Part shown: in pieces, positions 5,839 through 11,710 of the stretch
How the letters are laid out: every line of letters begins with the position of its first letter
Position numbering within the stretch: position 1 is the first letter of the stretch
Assembly (NCBI GenBank): GCA_030523505.1
Contig: JAUNIK010000041.1
Location: 1 to 11,710 of the forward strand
Direction: 5' to 3'
DNA: 11,710 bases
From: Prevotellaceae bacterium
GTDB taxonomy: Bacteria > Bacteroidota > Bacteroidia > Bacteroidales > Bacteroidaceae
Made by a program: the position numbers and the translations under genes
The notes under the pieces: generated by a model
Database searches by the model: none
What the model saw: the letters and a program-made list of their open reading frames with translations, nothing else
Told to the model about the DNA's origin: nothing

Positions 5839-6700
5839 AGAAATATGCTCCCTCGATGCCGGCTGTTGCTCCGGTGGCTGTAGTAGCGTATGGACTGTCG
5901 ATGGGGTATTTCTTCAATGGAACAACGATACCTGTGTTGAGGGCGATGAACGACGGTTTGCGCTCAGGGTCGGTGAGGCTTGGCACAGAGAGGCTGAAAC
6001 TCTTGTTGCTCTTTGGAAAACAGATGTCGGCAAGCCAATAGCCGAGTTCTGCACTCACGATACCAATACCGGCTCCGGCTAATACATCGCTCATCCAGTG
6101 TCGGTTGTTTACCATTCGCATCACACCCGTAGTGGTGGCAACGGTGTATCCTCCGATGGAGATCCATGGACTGAGGTCGCCATATTCATGATGGAGCATG
6201 GTGGCAGCCATGAAGGCTGTTGCTGTGTGACCCGACGGAAAACTGTTATTCCGTGAACCGTCAGGGCGCTCCTCCTTTGCAATACGTTTTATGGCATGGG
6301 TGGTGCAGAACTGTATGGCGGAGGCTCCGGCACCAGCAGTGACCAACTTGCCCCATGAACTCTTGCTCTCCACGCCCAATGCCTTCATTGCGAGCATCAC
6401 CACTGCCGGCGAATACTGGGCGTAGTTCTCCCATTCGTGCTTGTAGTCGCTGTCAACGAAGTCGTTGCGTAGTGAACGGAAACGCTTGTTGTCGTGCATC
6501 TCTATCACGCCTGCGGCAACGAGTGGAAGGCCGAATAGCGCCTCACCCCCAACCCCTCTCCCACGAGGAGAGGGGAGTGAAATGCTTTCTACCGATTCGA
6601 GGTTGTTTGATAGGGTTACACACGAAATGCTGTCCTCTTGGGCAAAGAGGGCAGCAGTATAATTAAGAAGTAGTGTAATAATTAATATAATTTGTTTCAT
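5807..6700 (-). CDS. PAP2-family membrane or periplasmic phosphatase (reading frame ends early)
   Basis: This 297-residue frame starts with a signal peptide (MKQIILIITLLLNYTAALFA, cleavage before QED). The three acid phosphatase/PAP2 motifs are present: K138-x6-R145-P146, S153-FPSGH (His158), and R195...R200-H201...D205 in RMVNNRHWMSDVLAG. Family members remove phosphate from lipid phosphates such as phosphatidic acid or undecaprenyl pyrophosphate, or from small phosphoesters, outside the cytoplasm; the substrate here is open. After the domain (about 230-290) come beta strands leading to HWSTSEC and an early TAG, where the frame is apparently broken; see the neighbouring fragment. Residues about 41-54 (SLPSPRGRGVGGEA) are encoded by a C/G palindromic repeat lying between the signal peptide and the domain. 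The catalytic domain itself looks intact, so the truncated protein might still be active. Confidence 0.82.
   Translation of the reverse strand: MKQIILIITLLLNYTAALFAQEDSISCVTLSNNLESVESISLPSPRGRGVGGEALFGLPLVAAGVIEMHDNKRFRSLRNDFVDSDYKHEWENYAQYSPAVVMLAMKALGVESKSSWGKLVTAGAGASAIQFCTTHAIKRIAKEERPDGSRNNSFPSGHTATAFMAATMLHHEYGDLSPWISIGGYTVATTTGVMRMVNNRHWMSDVLAGAGIGIVSAELGYWLADICFPKSNKSFSLSVPSLTDPERKPSFIALNTGIVVPLKKYPIDSPYATTATGATAGIEGAYFFDQHWSTSEC
6553..6575. repeat. 23-base palindromic repeat inside the PAP2 reading frame
   Basis: CCCCTCTCC (6553-6561) and GGAGAGGGG (6567-6575) form a perfect 9-bp stem around CACGA. The whole 23-base unit is identical, in inverted orientation, to 10359-10381, where it lies outside genes. 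Here it is read on the minus strand as LPSPRGRGV without breaking the frame. Confidence 0.8.
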
Positions 6701-6707
6701 ATAAAAA

Positions 6708-6790
6708 ACATTTCGACGCCCTTCCCCCGAGCGGGGGAGGGGAAGAGCCCGTAGGGCGAGGGGGTAGGGGCTTCTGGGGGAGAGGGTCTC
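6708..6790. repeat. C/G-rich intergenic repeat element, copy B
   Basis: The element begins ACATTTCGACGCCCTTCCCC, contains GAGCGGGGGAGG-GGAAGAGC and GGGCGAGGGG, and ends GAGAGGGTC two bases before the ROK stop codon. It matches copy A (5359-5430) in its first 12-15 bases, the AAGAGC centre and the GAGAGGGTC end, with extra C/G sequence inserted. It fills the gap between the ROK and PAP2 genes. Its strong pairing could end or attenuate transcription between them. Confidence 0.65.
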
Positions 6791-6792
6791 CT

Positions 6793-7647
6793 TTACGCTC
6801 CCAACAGATTACAGTCCTTCAACTCCGAGAACGCAATCTTCACGCGTTCTATCTCATGAGGATACTGGAAGTTCTCGCGGAGTGATTCCATCATTGCCTT
6901 CTCGAAACGGAACGAGCTCTGGGCGATGCCTCCACCGATGATGATAACCTCTGGGTCGTAGGTGTAGAGGATGACCTGCAGCAGTTTGCCGAGATGATAA
7001 CCTAACTCATTCCAGCGAGCAATGGCAGTCTCATCGCCCTTATCGGCTTTCTCTGCCTCGTCCTTGCCGGTGGTGTTCCATTTGTTGAAGAGCTGCGAAG
7101 AGGTATATTCCTCGTAGTTGCCGTCACGATAAGGCAGACAGCATATCTCGCCGGCACCGGTGTTGGCGCCACGATACACCTGACCGTTGGTGACGATGCC
7201 TGCACCGACACCAGTACCGAGGGTGATGCCCACAACATGGTTGTAGCCCTTGCCAGCACCAAACTGATACTCTGCGTTGACGAAGCAGTTGACATCATTA
7301 TCGACGGTGGTCTTCACACCGAAGCGTGTCTCGAGTTTCTCTTTCAGGTGCACCTCTTTCCATGAAGGGATGTTCATCACGTCATAGACGATACCCTGTT
7401 CGTAGTCCACCACCGATGGCACTGCCACGCCGATACGCTCCACCTCAGGGGTGATGACTTCTCCAATCATACGATAGAACTGTTCGAGAACCTCCTCCTC
7501 GGTGCCCTTCGCGTTGCATGGTTCCTGAACGAGTTTCACTACTTTCCCATTCTCAATGCGGCCCACACGCAAATTAGTGCCGCCCATATCAATCGAGAGC
7601 CTCACCCCCGATATGCTGTTATTATTATTTTTTAGACAGAATGACAT
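6793..7647 (-). CDS. ROK-family sugar kinase (glucokinase-like)
   Basis: The 284-residue product carries the ATP-binding loop DMGGTNLRVG (Asp20), the catalytic Asp118 in DNDVN, the second phosphate motif LGTGVGAG (143-150), and the C-terminal IIIGGGIA of ROK kinases. It would phosphorylate a hexose or amino sugar such as glucose, N-acetylglucosamine or mannose in the cytoplasm. The usual zinc motif (His and CxCGxxGC after GE) is missing. Residues 166-181 are instead GEICCLPYRDGNYEEY, a form I associate with Bacteroidota members. There is no N-terminal helix-turn-helix, so this is an enzyme rather than a ROK repressor. It is somewhat short for the family (about 300-320). The start ATG lies 33 bases after the glycoside hydrolase stop, and the gene is probably the last in that operon. 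The exact sugar is unknown. Confidence 0.88.
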   Translation of the reverse strand: MSFCLKNNNNSISGVRLSIDMGGTNLRVGRIENGKVVKLVQEPCNAKGTEEEVLEQFYRMIGEVITPEVERIGVAVPSVVDYEQGIVYDVMNIPSWKEVHLKEKLETRFGVKTTVDNDVNCFVNAEYQFGAGKGYNHVVGITLGTGVGAGIVTNGQVYRGANTGAGEICCLPYRDGNYEEYTSSQLFNKWNTTGKDEAEKADKGDETAIARWNELGYHLGKLLQVILYTYDPEVIIIGGGIAQSSFRFEKAMMESLRENFQYPHEIERVKIAFSELKDCNLLGA

Positions 7648-7680
7648 AATTACATAATTTTATTAGCGCAAGGGGTGGGG

Positions 7681-9282
7681 CTATTTGCCTTTAATCTGGG
7701 TAACTTCTTCGTGGCCGTTCCACTTGAGGGTCAGCTCGAAGTCAACATTCGATTTGATTGTTACCTTCGGTTTCTCGTCCTTTGATGAACGCTTTGCTAC
7801 CTTTATCGACACATCACCATCATGACCGAACGGATAACGGTCGATGCCATAACCATCAAGGAGGTTCACATCGATGGTCATCTTTCCGTCAGGCACATTC
7901 GAACGAATACCGAAGATATACTCAATCAGTTCGGCGATAGGAGTAAGACCAGTCCATCCGACGAAATCCTTACGAGCCATGAATCCCGGTTCGGTGCTCT
8001 CTGGTGCATAGTACTCATAGAAAGTGCCGGTCTTCTTATACACCTCGAAGATGTTCTTGTAGTGGTTCATCTCGATGTCCCACGCCAACTGGTCGTAGCC
8101 TTTCTCCTTCAGACCGCTGATAACCATATATGTAGCGCCTGGCCATACGCCACCAACCCAGTAGCGGCCGTTAGCCTTGTACTTTGGATGCTGTGCCGAG
8201 AGTGAAGCTGGAGCATGATGGCGGAAGAACTTAGTGGTGTCGGCAAGATGGGCAACGAGCTTGTCGAGGCGCTCCTTTGAGAGCACATCGGTGTGGAGAG
8301 CCCAGTAGGCGTAGATGCCCTGTGTTGACGACAGACTGCCATCGCTGTATTCATCGTAGAGGAATTCATCCTCATCGCTCCACATTCGTTCGTTGATGTA
8401 TTTAGTCATCATCTTAATCTCATCCTCAAACTCCTCGATCTCCTGCCAGCGCTCGAGATAGAATCCCATCTGGAGAAGAATCTGATCCATCATGATCTGC
8501 TGCAGACAAGCGTCGAGCCATACCATGTGACCGTTAGAATAGATGGTGTTGTACTTGTCCTGCACACGAGGCATATTGTCCATACCAGTGCCCCAACCTG
8601 AACTCCAATACATACCGCTCTGCCATGTGTGGTTCAGTTTGAGCCATTTGCAGTAGGCAGCCAACGCAGGGAACACCTTGTTCAGACGAGAGTCGTCGCC
8701 ATACTGTGTGTAGTAGAGCCACTCCGACCAAGGGAGGATGTTTGGACCGGTGGCTGTTGGGTCGTAACGACCGAAGCAGTCGGAACCGTCGGCACGAATC
8801 TCACGGCAGATGAAGCCGTCAGGATGCTGCTTGGCGTAGAAGTTGTCGAGAGTCTTCTGGAATGGGAAGAACTTCTCGCCATAACGTGTGAACATCGTGA
8901 TGAACGCACAGTCCCACATGAAGATATTTCCGTTGTAGGCAGGTGAGATATACGATGTGACGAAACCAGAGTCGTCGAGAGGCTGACCGACATTCTTCAG
9001 TCCAATCTCCCAAGCCTTCCAGTACATCTCGATCTCTTCCTGATGACCTTCCCATGATGGTGAAGGCAGCACCTTTCTTGCCTCAGCCATGGTGCCGAGT
9101 TTTGTGCGCTGCATCTTCGCTGTGCGGAACTCGTTCTCTGCCACGAGAGGCTCGCGCACGTATGTATCTTTATAAGGTAACTTATACAATGGTGAACCAG
9201 AAGAGATAAGGTTCTGTGCCATCAGATCATTGGTCACTGATGCCGAAGCAACGAGCAGCATCAATAATAGGAATCTTCTCAT
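7681..9282 (-). CDS. secreted (alpha/alpha)6-barrel glycoside hydrolase, GH63 / MGH1-like
   Basis: The 533-residue product has a signal peptide (MRRFLLLMLL..., probable cleavage after NDLMA). It reads as an (alpha/alpha)6 toroid of the GH63/GH37/mannosylglycerate-hydrolase-like group. Supporting segments are GNIFMWDCAF (118-127), ATGPNILPWSEWLYY (177-191), SGWGTGMDNMPR (228-239), YWVGGVWPGATYMV (374-387), GTFYEYYAPESTEPG (419-433) and FVGWTGLTPIAELIEY (440-455). By family analogy Asp235 in the GMDNMPR segment is the likely general acid and Glu423 in FYEYYAP the base. Members cleave alpha-glucosides, alpha-mannosides or mannosyl/glucosylglycerate, and the linkage here cannot be read from sequence. 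The last 80 residues are a small beta domain. The gene starts 15 bases after the nucleoside hydrolase and is followed by the ROK kinase, which fits periplasmic release and cytoplasmic phosphorylation of a sugar. Confidence 0.83.
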   Translation of the reverse strand: MRRFLLLMLLVASASVTNDLMAQNLISSGSPLYKLPYKDTYVREPLVAENEFRTAKMQRTKLGTMAEARKVLPSPSWEGHQEEIEMYWKAWEIGLKNVGQPLDDSGFVTSYISPAYNGNIFMWDCAFITMFTRYGEKFFPFQKTLDNFYAKQHPDGFICREIRADGSDCFGRYDPTATGPNILPWSEWLYYTQYGDDSRLNKVFPALAAYCKWLKLNHTWQSGMYWSSGWGTGMDNMPRVQDKYNTIYSNGHMVWLDACLQQIMMDQILLQMGFYLERWQEIEEFEDEIKMMTKYINERMWSDEDEFLYDEYSDGSLSSTQGIYAYWALHTDVLSKERLDKLVAHLADTTKFFRHHAPASLSAQHPKYKANGRYWVGGVWPGATYMVISGLKEKGYDQLAWDIEMNHYKNIFEVYKKTGTFYEYYAPESTEPGFMARKDFVGWTGLTPIAELIEYIFGIRSNVPDGKMTIDVNLLDGYGIDRYPFGHDGDVSIKVAKRSSKDEKPKVTIKSNVDFELTLKWNGHEEVTQIKGK

Positions 9283-9297
9283 AATGCTATATGTTTT

Positions 9298-10308
9298 TTA
9301 TTTGCGAGGCTGATACATCATCAGTGTCTCGATATAGTTTGTAACTTCTTCCTTTGAGCGGTTGAATTCAAGATGATAATGCTTGCCGGTGTCGCTCATC
9401 TCCCATTTGTTGGAACCATCATCGGCAATGATGAATGTGCCCGGCACAGCCTTGAAGAAAGGTTCTACACCTATTGCACCCACGAGAGCCGCTGTCTGAT
9501 CCCAGCTCGAATGACCTTCAGGATCGTCCTGGGCAAGGCACATGGTGAAAGTATCAACGATAGGGTTGCCCTTGATGCCCGACTGGGCGAGACGCTTTCC
9601 TGTGCGCACAGCATCGCCAATCTCCCAGGTGCTGAAATATATCGGTGTAGGCCATTCGTTGATTGCTGTCACTGCTGCTGTAGAGTCACAGTAAATGTTG
9701 AACTCACGACCGTCAGGATAGCTTCCACCCATACATACAACATGGTCGACTTTCTGTTTTATCAGGTCTACACCATCAAGATCGCTGTACTCATCGGCTT
9801 TTGACTGCAATAGGTTGCGCATATTGGTAAGCATACCGACAACGATGAGTGTCACACTCTTGTCGGGCTGTTTGCTCAAGACCTCTCTGTAAACCTCCAG
9901 TGCATCGCGACTGTCGGATGCTTTCTCCGTGGTGTGAGGATAGTTCTTTGGCAGTTCTTCTGTCCAGCGCAGTCCTTCATGCCATGTGCTCTGATCGTGA
10001 GCCTCACCCTTGACACATCCCACAGGGATATCAGGGCGACCGAAATAGGTGTTGATGACTTCAAGACAAGGCACTGTCGTTTCGCATTTGTTGGATGATA
10101 CCGTAGCGAGTATCTCCGTCTCACCGAAGTCGGCAAGGGCATGAAGCAACGCCAATGCACCCACATCGTCGTAGTCGGGAGCCATATCGGTGTCAAAGAT
10201 TATATGCGACTTTGTATCTTCTACGGTTACGGGTGCAGCTTCCTTTGCGGCATTAAGCGTACAGCCGGTGAACAAGGCGCACCCGAAGAGCATTGCTAAT
10301 AGTCTCAT
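9298..10308 (-). CDS. nucleoside hydrolase (IUNH family), predicted lipoprotein
   Basis: I chose the ATG at 10308 (336 residues). A longer frame exists only with a TTG at 10332. From the ATG the protein opens MRLLAMLFGCALFTGC, a lipoprotein signal with Cys16 as the lipidated residue, so it acts in the periplasm or on the outer membrane. The calcium- and ribose-binding cluster is DTDMAPDYDDVGALALL (Asp39, 41, 45, 47, 48). Further family landmarks are VGMLTNM, HVVCMGGSYPDGREFNIYCD and the late Asp in GHSSWDQTAALVG. IUNH enzymes hydrolyse the N-glycosidic bond of ribonucleosides to base and ribose; specificity is unknown. It heads the three-gene set with the glycoside hydrolase and ROK kinase and comes just after a hairpin terminator. 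I find no strong promoter between 10309 and 10358. Confidence 0.87.
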   Translation of the reverse strand: MRLLAMLFGCALFTGCTLNAAKEAAPVTVEDTKSHIIFDTDMAPDYDDVGALALLHALADFGETEILATVSSNKCETTVPCLEVINTYFGRPDIPVGCVKGEAHDQSTWHEGLRWTEELPKNYPHTTEKASDSRDALEVYREVLSKQPDKSVTLIVVGMLTNMRNLLQSKADEYSDLDGVDLIKQKVDHVVCMGGSYPDGREFNIYCDSTAAVTAINEWPTPIYFSTWEIGDAVRTGKRLAQSGIKGNPIVDTFTMCLAQDDPEGHSSWDQTAALVGAIGVEPFFKAVPGTFIIADDGSNKWEMSDTGKHYHLEFNRSKEEVTNYIETLMMYQPRK

Positions 10309-10358
10309 GATAAATGGTTTTTTGAATGTCAACTGTTATATATGCTAATTACCAAAAA

Positions 10359-10381
10359 CCCCTCTCCTCGTGGGAGAGGGG
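10359..10381 (-). terminator. hairpin terminator after the PIG-L gene; second copy of the 23-base palindrome
   Basis: CCCCTCTCC (10359-10367) and GGAGAGGGG (10373-10381) pair perfectly over 9 bp around a 5-base loop. Read on the minus strand, the stem is followed directly by TTTTTGG, the form of a rho-independent terminator, and begins 22 bases after the PIG-L stop codon. The 23-base unit is identical in inverted orientation to 6553-6575 within the PAP2 frame. Confidence 0.75.
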
Positions 10382-10403
10382 CTATGAATGAGGCTTTGTT
10401 CTT

Positions 10404-11480
10404 TTAATAATGCCACTCAACGAATGCCTCCATTGCCTCGTAGCATGTCATACCGAGGTTGTCGTAGAGGCTTGCTGTTGCACGGTTGCGATCCTCAGAA
10501 CGCTGCCAGAACAAACGCTCGTCGTTGCCGAGGAATGGAGCACACTCCATCTGCGACTGATGACGGAGGATTGAATTACGCTTGTTGCGGAGTTCATCAG
10601 GACTCATTGGTACTGCCATCTCGATTTCCTCGATATCATACTCAGCCCAAGCACCGCGGTACATCCATACACGGCAGTCCTTGAGCCACTCTGGGTTCTC
10701 CTCCTTGAGGGTGTGCATAACATCGAACACAGCCTCTGTACACTTACGGTGAGTGCCATGAGGATCGGCAAGGTCGCCGGCAACGAAGATGATATGAGGC
10801 TTTACGAGTTCGATGACATCGCGAACACGCTTGTAGTCCTCAGGACCGAGTGGCAACTTCTCAATCTTACCGCTCTCGTAGAATGGCATGTCGAGGAAGT
10901 GGATGCCCGACTTTGGAATCTTATTGTATGTGCAAGCCATGCGAGCCTCGCCACGACGGATAAGAGCCTTGATGGTGAGGATATCCTTTGAGTTGATCTC
11001 GTCAGACTCGCGCTCGTTGATGAACTTCTTGATAGCGTGGTATTTCTCCTCGATGATATCGTCGCTCATGTTGCAGAACACCTCGTTGAAAGCGTTCATG
11101 AAGTGCATATAGCGCATTACCTCCTCGTCGGTAACAGCGATGTCGCCGGAAGTCTGGTATGCCACATGAACCTCGTGACCATGGTTCACCATACGCTGGA
11201 TAGCACCACCCATTGAGATAACATCATCGTCAGGATGTGGAGAGAACACCAATACACGCTTTGGATATGGGAGGGCACGCTCTGGGCGATGGGTATCGTC
11301 GGCGTTTGGCTTGCCACCAGGCCAACCGGTGATGGTGTGCTGGAGTTCATCGAACACCTTCACATTGATTTCATAGTATGAACCATACTTCTCGATGAGG
11401 TGGCCGAGACCATTGTCGAGATAGTCCTTCTGGGTGAGTTTGAGCAATGGCTTACCGGTCTTGATACAGAGGTCGCACAC
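10404..11480 (-). CDS. PIG-L / LmbE-family deacetylase-like protein, lacking the NagB half; start disrupted
   Basis: From GTG at 11480 the frame gives 358 residues. The zinc-binding signature of PIG-L N-acetyl-sugar deacetylases is FSPHPDDDVISMGG (79-92), with the second metal motif HGTH (His241, His244). The sequence closely resembles, from memory, the C-terminal half of the Bacteroidota NagB-PIG-L fusion annotated glucosamine-6-phosphate deaminase (TGKPLLKLT, TGWPGGKPNADDT, RNSILRHQSQME, APFLGNDERLFWQRSEDRNR). The N-terminal deaminase domain is absent. Upstream the same frame continues to an ATG at 11510 (MKYNKE), but TAG at 11490-11492 interrupts it six codons later. The promoter at 11558-11586 fits the ATG, so either a nonsense mutation hit a standalone gene or translation restarts at the GTG nine codons after that ATG. 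With an intact start the protein would have 368 residues. The real substrate is unproven. Confidence 0.75.
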   Translation of the reverse strand: MCDLCIKTGKPLLKLTQKDYLDNGLGHLIEKYGSYYEINVKVFDELQHTITGWPGGKPNADDTHRPERALPYPKRVLVFSPHPDDDVISMGGAIQRMVNHGHEVHVAYQTSGDIAVTDEEVMRYMHFMNAFNEVFCNMSDDIIEEKYHAIKKFINERESDEINSKDILTIKALIRRGEARMACTYNKIPKSGIHFLDMPFYESGKIEKLPLGPEDYKRVRDVIELVKPHIIFVAGDLADPHGTHRKCTEAVFDVMHTLKEENPEWLKDCRVWMYRGAWAEYDIEEIEMAVPMSPDELRNKRNSILRHQSQMECAPFLGNDERLFWQRSEDRNRATASLYDNLGMTCYEAMEAFVEWHY

Positions 11481-11489
11481 TGCCTTACG

Positions 11490-11510
11490 CTATTCTTTGT
11501 TGTACTTCAT
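11490..11510 (-). other. six-codon leader ORF ending at an in-frame amber codon
   Basis: ATG AAG TAC AAC AAA GAA TAG precedes the PIG-L frame in phase; after the stop come CGT AAG GCA and then GTG. It is the probable original 5' end of the PIG-L gene cut by a nonsense codon, because the following codons R-K-A-V-C-D-L-C continue the alignment that I remember for the fusion protein. A regulatory leader peptide is the less likely reading. Confidence 0.6.
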
Positions 11511-11557
11511 AGCTGTAGACTGTTTTAGTTATTACAATCAGAATTGGTTTCTTCTTG

Positions 11558-11586
11558 CAAAATTAATAAATTAATTCGTAATCCAA
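11558..11586 (-). promoter_or_regulatory. probable Bacteroidota promoter for the PIG-L gene
   Basis: On the minus strand TAATTTTG (11565-11558) fits TAnnTTTG. TTG lies 18 bases upstream (11586-11584), and another TTG lies 22 bases upstream; neither spacing is ideal. Transcription would start near 11551, about 40 bases before the ATG at 11510. Confidence 0.55.
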
Positions 11587-11599
11587 GCAAAAAAGGTTA

Positions 11600-11710
11600 T
11601 TATTTGTTGATTTTCCCAGTTTGTTTACCTTTTGCCTTATCAAACTTCTCCCAAAGGCGGTTTTTCACCACATTCTCCTTCAATCGTGCGGTGAAAGCCT
11701 CTGCTTTTGC
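11600..11710 (-). CDS. 3' end of an unidentified gene (partial)
   Basis: Reading in from the right edge, the frame encodes 36 residues rich in Lys (AKAEAFTARLKENVVKNR... ending TGKINK) and closes with tandem TAA TAA. The composition (a helical, charged tail with a Trp) is protein-like. The promoter-bearing gap that follows fits a gene boundary. I cannot name the family from so short a tail. Confidence 0.5.
   Translation of the reverse strand, partial: AKAEAFTARLKENVVKNRLWEKFDKAKGKQTGKINK

Noticed and set aside
5804..6082. plus-strand small frame opposite the PAP2 frameshift
   Set aside because: Antisense, Cys-rich composition from mirrored codons, no start signals.
7822..8205. 127-codon plus-strand frame antisense to the glycoside hydrolase
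   Set aside because: No recognisable domain, no promoter, and full overlap with a well-supported gene. The same applies to the antisense frames at 8629-8946 and 9373-9804.
10309..10332. TTG start for the nucleoside hydrolase
   Set aside because: It would add eight residues before a perfect lipoprotein signal peptide beginning at the ATG at 10308.
11490..11492. reassigned TAG codon (alternative code) or pyrrolysine
   Set aside because: No other gene in the window reads through TAG, the PAP2 frame itself ends at TAG, and the regulator gene ends at TAG as a normal stop. There is no insertion element or suppressor tRNA here.

Overview
The window looks like a chromosomal segment of a Bacteroidota bacterium, most likely a Prevotella-type (Prevotellaceae) gut or rumen organism. 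The support is indirect. Several start regions carry the Bacteroidota promoter form (TTG about 19-20 bases before TAnnTTTG). Ribosome-binding sites are poor. Several protein families are ones I associate with this phylum: a membrane-anchored TPR/HTH regulator, a PIG-L protein resembling the C-terminal half of the Bacteroides NagB-PIG-L fusion, and a ROK kinase without the zinc motif. C/G-rich palindromes are scattered between genes. I could not run a taxonomic search.

Layout. Bases 1-672 hold no convincing complete gene. There is a possible gene tail (3-176), AT-rich dispersed repeats, and a structured inverted repeat (425-553). At 673-2157 (+) is a lipoprotein-type TPR regulator with one membrane segment and a C-terminal helix-turn-helix. 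It converges through a hairpin terminator on a GNAT-like acyltransferase (2291-3439, -). The acyltransferase is divergent from an SDR oxidoreductase (3662-4474, +) through a 78-base region with two clear promoters. Next is a stripped-down RelA/SpoT protein (4560-5327, +) that keeps the (p)ppGpp synthetase domain and lacks the hydrolase and regulatory domains.

From 5431 to the right edge all genes are on the minus strand. In transcription order they are: the tail of an unknown gene (11600-11710), a PIG-L deacetylase-like gene with an in-frame amber codon near its apparent start (10404-11480), a hairpin terminator, a lipoprotein nucleoside hydrolase (9298-10308), a secreted (alpha/alpha)6 glycoside hydrolase (7681-9282), a ROK sugar kinase (6793-7647), and a PAP2 phosphatase whose beta-rich C-terminal half is out of frame (5431-6700). 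Nucleoside hydrolase, glycoside hydrolase and ROK kinase are 15 and 33 bases apart and probably form one operon: cleavage outside the cytoplasm followed by sugar phosphorylation inside it.

The most unusual material is repetitive. A 23-base palindrome occurs twice, identical in inverted orientation. One copy is a terminator and the other lies inside the PAP2 reading frame. Two related longer C/G-rich elements each abut the stop codon of a minus-strand gene. Hexamer microsatellites lie inside the regulator gene and after two genes. Three genes show decay or remodelling: PAP2 (frameshift), PIG-L (nonsense codon, no deaminase half) and RSH (domains lost). I see no tRNA, rRNA, CRISPR array, insertion-sequence transposase or phage gene.
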